NCBI GenBank assembly: GCA_036571765.1
Contig: BROE01000020.1
Span: 2,169,130 to 2,233,129 of the forward strand
DNA length: 64,000 bases
Source of the DNA: Plecoglossus altivelis
Taxonomy: Eukaryota > Chordata > Actinopteri > Osmeriformes > Plecoglossidae
Reading direction: 5' to 3'
Positions 60,901 through 64,000 of the stretch are shown here, piece by piece; the first letter of the stretch is position 1; every line of letters starts with the position of its first letter. Under the pieces are notes generated by a model, which saw only the letters and a program-made list of their open reading frames with translations, made no database searches and was not told the origin of the DNA. Both the position numbers and the translations under genes were made by a program.

Positions 60901-63900
60901 AAGAGTTCTTGGCCTTATTGATGAAGTCAGCTGCAGATGGGTTTTTTTTGCAGAGTTTTGATACTTATGGACTGCCACAATCTCTCTTGCTCGACTCAGA
61001 GACCCAGAGATGTGCAGGTTCTTGAGAGTAGGCAGATTGCAGACAATCACCATCTCAGCAGTGTGGATGATACGCTGCAGTGTGCTGTTATCATTAGCAG
61101 TGGCAGCAGTGTACCATATGGTAAAGGAGGAGGAGAGGATGGATTCAAGGATGGCTGTGTAGAAGTGCACCACCCTTGTTTGTGGTGCATTGAACATCTT
61201 TAGCTGCCGCAGAAAGTACATCCTCTGCTGAGCTTTTTTAGTGAAAGAGCTGATGTTTAGTTCGCATGAGGCCCTGGGAGAGGATAGTGCCCAAGAAGTT
61301 GAAAGACTCTACAGTGTTGACTGGGGAGTCCACATGGTGATGGGGCTGAGTGAGGCTGGGTTAAAAAAAATCCACAATCATCTCCACTGTCTTGACAGTA
61401 TTTAGCTTCAGGTTGTTCTGGCTGCACCAGGTCACTAGGTTGTCAGCTTGCCACCCATAGTCGGACTCGACCCCAGAGAAGAATCTAATTATGGTAGTGT
61501 CAACTGCAAACTTCAGGAGTTTGATGGACTCGTGGTTGGAGATGCAGCTCTTGGTGCACAGGGAGAAAAAAGGAAAAGACGCATTCCGGAGGGGATCTAG
61601 TGCTGATGGACGGGGAGTCAGACACGTGTTTCTTCAGTTTCCCACATTGCTTCCTGTCGGACATTTAACTGGGAAAGGGAATCCTAGGATATGATCCCAG
61701 GAAGTCCAAGTGCTGGAAGGTGAAGTTCGCCAGCAACACTTGCTCAAAATACTTAATTACCACAGAGGTCAGGGCAAGATGTCTGTAGTCCTTCGGTTCA
61801 GTTGGCCTTAACTTTTTTTTGGAGATCATTACAGAAATAAATAAATAGACAGGCCTGAGTAGAGGCAGGTACAATGACCTAAATGATTAAATATTTTATT
61901 GGAGTGTATTGTCTGGCCTGTGGGTGATGTTGTAATACTTGACTATTCAAAACTTGCCCGAAGCCAAAGAAAATGGACTAAATATTTATATTAGGTATAA
62001 GCAAACCATGGCATCTTAAGCTCTCTTACTATTCAATAAAAAGTTAGGTGTTAGAGGACATACTCATCTGCACTGCTGTCAGGTAATTCTTAAATAAGAA
62101 CAGAGTCGTTGAAGCTAAGGACGTTTTAATGCTTGCCCGGCAAGGAGACAAGTCTGATCGCTGTCACAAAGTTGTCTGAAGTCTTGCCTCCAAGCTCAAC
62201 CATTTATACTGTCAACATAACGCTCAATAGTCATTGGTTCATCTAAAAACTGCAGTTCTTATGTGTAGTTCTGTGATTGGTATTCTTCTGAAAAGAATAC
62301 TCTCAGTTGACCTTTGACTGCTTACTTCCAAACTTCTATCCAGGTGGTAAGAACTTGTACCACACATTACTGAATCTACAGGGGGCATCTGTCCCTACTG
62401 GTCAAATTTCCCTTTAGAAGAGGTCACTCTATTAAAAAGGGTAGTAAAATAACTCTACCTTAAACAGACCCTCTGATGATCAAATCACTCAGCCAAACTA
62501 AAAAGCTTACTCACGCCCCAGGTTAGCAGGATCAGGGTCTGTATGTTTACCTAAGCCTAGTGTCGTCCAAAGATCCATTTGGTTTTCCCCCCTCTGTATA
62601 GGCGAAGAGGAATGCTGAGAACACTTAATGTTTCATACAGAATAAGGGTAGTATTCTCAATTTATCTGGCAACAAACAACAAAACACATTTTGTGTTGGC
62701 AAGCAGCAAAACCTTTTCTCACGAGTCTCAGCAGGGTTTTTAAATGTATTTTAAAACAATTCACTTTGTGTCACTTTCTAGGGGTAGACTCTAGACCTTT
62801 CTCAGACATTATTAGTTACTTCATGCTGTTGCTTTTCTTTTGTGTCACACAAGCTGAAATTAGTGAATCAGAATAAACCAAGGAATAACCAAGTAAAAGT
62901 CTGTCAGAAAGTCTGTTCACTATCAATTTATTTCAATGACTGATCATGGTCTGGAATCTTAATGCGCTGAACCTTCACTAACTAAATAGGTCTCTGGAGA
63001 TGAACCACACGTGGGTACAGACTTCAGGAGTTACATATAGTAAGTCACATAGCACAATATTAACTTAATAGATTTTTCTCAGTTGTGTAGCAATATTGTG
63101 CCACAACACAGCCTAGGCAATCAAATATCTTGACCATTTTAGGGAACAAAGATGGAAATTAATACATTACTTTACATTGCATTTTAGTTTTACCTTAGGT
63201 GACCTTTACCTTTGCTCCTGTGAGGTTCTGTAATTATGTGAAAGGGTTAGGGTTAACAAAAACAATGAGGGACTGTTTAGATAGATTTCCCTTGACGGAC
63301 CTTTTACTGTGCTTCTCTAAATCATCAGTTAACAACTCAGAATACATTCAAAGAAATTGTCTTTTATGTGTCAGAGAAAACAATTTGTTAATAACAATAC
63401 CAGTAAAATATTATTTAAACAGTTAAAAAACATTATTAAAAACCCCTGCGGAGACCACAATCTGGGCAAATAACATAAACTGAGGTTCATACAGTATGTT
63501 ACAGTACAGGGATCATACTGACCTAAAACAATTAACTACCAGTAAATGAAATTATGTTTCTATTTTGTATCTGTGTGCATGACTATGCAGGAGTGTGCAT
63601 TTACTGTTTTGAATGTTTTGAAACCAACTCAGAACTAGAGCGGGGCCTATCGGAGCAACAGATCAGTGAAGTGTGCTACCAGACCTTGCAGGGTCTGTCT
63701 TACCTGCATCAACTCCACATCATCCACAGAGATCTAAAGGCAGGCAACATACTCCTCACGTTCGATGGACAGGTCAAATTGGGTATAGCGATGCTCTCTA
63801 TCCATACTTAAACCCTAACACTGTTGAGATTAATTGCCTGTTGGTGAATTCATTTGAGACCTCTAATTATAATTTGCTTTTGTAGCTGACTTTGGAGTTT

Positions 63901-63958
63901 CTGTAAAAAACACGCACACCCTCCAGAATAGGACGACGTTCATTGGAACACCATACTG
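57844..63958 (+). CDS. SLK/STK10-like STE20-family Ser/Thr kinase, 5' part (five exons, runs off the window)
   Basis: The spliced coding sequence joins 57844-57993, 59924-60088, 60481-60529, 63633-63782 and 63886-63958, all with GT-AG introns and compatible phases. It gives 195 residues and the first two bases of codon 196. The N-terminal half of a protein kinase domain is clear: Gly-rich loop GDGAFG at residues 41-46, ATP-binding Lys63 in AAAKVIK, helix-C Glu79, catalytic loop HRDLKAGN (Asp155), DFG at 173-175, and FIGTPYW at the end of the activation segment. The N-terminal leader with a lysine cluster and GELGDGAFGKVYK is the layout of SLK and STK10 (LOK), kinases known to phosphorylate ERM proteins and, for STK10, to act in lymphocytes. 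Thr183 and Thr189 align with the activation-loop phosphosites of human STK10 as I remember them. Several positions differ from both SLK and STK10 (for example VSVKN for VSAKN, RTTF for RDSF), so this may be a separate fish paralogue. The C-terminal lobe and coiled-coil tail lie outside the window. Confidence 0.93.
57994..59923. other. Kinase intron 1
   Basis: A 1.9-kb intron with donor GTAAGA and acceptor TGACTAG. No other gene or clear repeat is seen inside. Confidence 0.85.
59924..60088 (+). CDS. Kinase exon 2 (residues 51-105, Lys63 and helix C)
   Basis: Acceptor ...GTGACTAG at 59923, donor GTGAGG at 60089, length 165 bp, phase 0 on both sides. It begins VQNKNKG, holds the ATP-binding Lys in AAAKVIK, helix C (EEQLEDHITEIDIL), and ends in the strand before the hinge (EGWLW). 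It matches the SLK/STK10 family position by position, with a divergent DNILAFMDATFF stretch. Confidence 0.95.
60481..60529 (+). CDS. Kinase exon 3 (hinge, 49 bp)
   Basis: A short exon after acceptor ...TCTGTTCCAG and before donor GTAAGT at 60530. It codes for IMVEFCPGGALDDIIL plus the first base of a Glu codon. IMxEFCPGGA is the hinge signature of STK10/SLK. It is too short to show as an ORF and was found by continuing the kinase alignment. Confidence 0.95.
60643..61882 (-). mobile_element. Second copy of the same LINE family, antisense in kinase intron 3
   Basis: The plus-strand left edge reads GTCAGAATCAGAAATCAG, the same tail as at 52290. On the minus strand it then has LRPTEPKDYRHLALTSVV (61874-61665), a KLLKFAVDTT block near 61500, VTWCSQNNLK, and MYFLRQLKMFNAP (61221-60841). 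The last block aligns well with the LINE at 54.4 kb. The endonuclease and most of the RT N-terminus are absent, which fits a 5' truncation near 61882. Where xADD is expected it reads FAVD. The copy lies wholly between exons 3 and 4 and does not disturb the splice sites. Confidence 0.85.
61883..63632. other. Right part of kinase intron 3
   Basis: Unique AT-rich sequence after the LINE copy. The short frames here (for example 62691-62876, 63199-63426) have no domain and lie between two kinase exons. Confidence 0.75.
63633..63782 (+). CDS. Kinase exon 4 (residues 122-172, catalytic loop)
   Basis: Acceptor ...CCAACTCAG ends at 63632, which completes the split Glu codon and gives ELERGLSEQQI. The donor is GTATAG at 63783. 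The exon carries IIHRDLKAGNILLTFDGQVKL, with catalytic Asp155, Lys157 and Asn160 intact, so the encoded enzyme looks catalytically competent as far as it is visible. The last base opens the Ala codon finished in exon 5. Confidence 0.95.
63886..63958 (+). CDS. Kinase exon 5 (DFG and activation segment; last exon in window)
   Basis: Acceptor TTTTGTAG ends at 63885 after a 103-bp intron. The exon codes for ADFGVSVKN, a short Thr-containing loop, and FIGTPYW. It ends with TG|GTTTGT, so the Trp codon is split. The same split is usual in this family, where the next exon begins with the rest of Trp followed by MAPEV. Confidence 0.93.
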
Positions 63959-64000
63959 GTTTGTTTCCACTATATACAATAGACAGCCAAAAGTGAGTAG

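Noticed and set aside
1..64000. CRISPR arrays, bacterial operons, rRNA or tRNA genes
   Set aside because: None of the short repeats has the repeat-spacer pattern, and no rRNA or cloverleaf sequence was seen. The window is eukaryotic.

Overview
The window looks like a stretch of teleost fish chromosome. It is AT-rich, mostly non-coding DNA, with genes split by GT-AG introns. Its repeats are ones typical of fish genomes: a Rex3 (RTE-clade) retrotransposon, L2/CR1-type LINEs, and several generations of Tc1/mariner transposons. I see no prokaryotic gene organisation and no long intact ORF.

The only gene I can call with confidence is at the right end. Five coding exons on the plus strand (57844-57993, 59924-60088, 60481-60529, 63633-63782, 63886-63958) splice in frame. 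They give the first 195 residues, plus two bases of residue 196, of a STE20-family Ser/Thr kinase of the SLK/STK10 (LOK) group. The gene continues beyond the window. Its third intron carries an antisense copy of a LINE.

Layout from left to right: 1-14 kb is non-coding, with a LINE-tail-like repeat (3.4-3.66 kb), a Tc1 remnant (7.6-7.9 kb) and an old complete-ended Tc1 copy (11.6-13.2 kb). 14.09-16.2 kb is a 5'-truncated Rex3 on the minus strand. 16-30 kb is gene-poor and holds a local duplication (19.4-19.7 kb), a degenerate Tc1 (20.1-20.95 kb) and a 20-bp minisatellite (28.8 kb). 30.3-32.8 kb holds a TTAA-bounded element and a set of diverged duplicated blocks. 36.8-38.3 kb is a 5'-truncated L2-type LINE. 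38-50 kb is mostly unique sequence with a short chimeric LINE derivative at 43.5 kb, and may hold regulatory elements. At 49.7-50.2 kb a consensus splice donor on the minus strand suggests the first exon of a leftward gene whose other exons I cannot see. 52.3-56.77 kb is a large minus-strand LINE, broken by a Tc1 in its 3' region and by a second LINE-tail insertion. 57.8 kb onward is the kinase gene.

No set of genes here works as a unit. The window is one kinase gene start next to a large gene-poor, transposon-rich region. The most useful points are the divergent kinase paralogue, the nested transposon stratigraphy at 52-57 kb, the TTAA element with its duplicated surroundings at 30-33 kb, and the possible minus-strand promoter at 50 kb.
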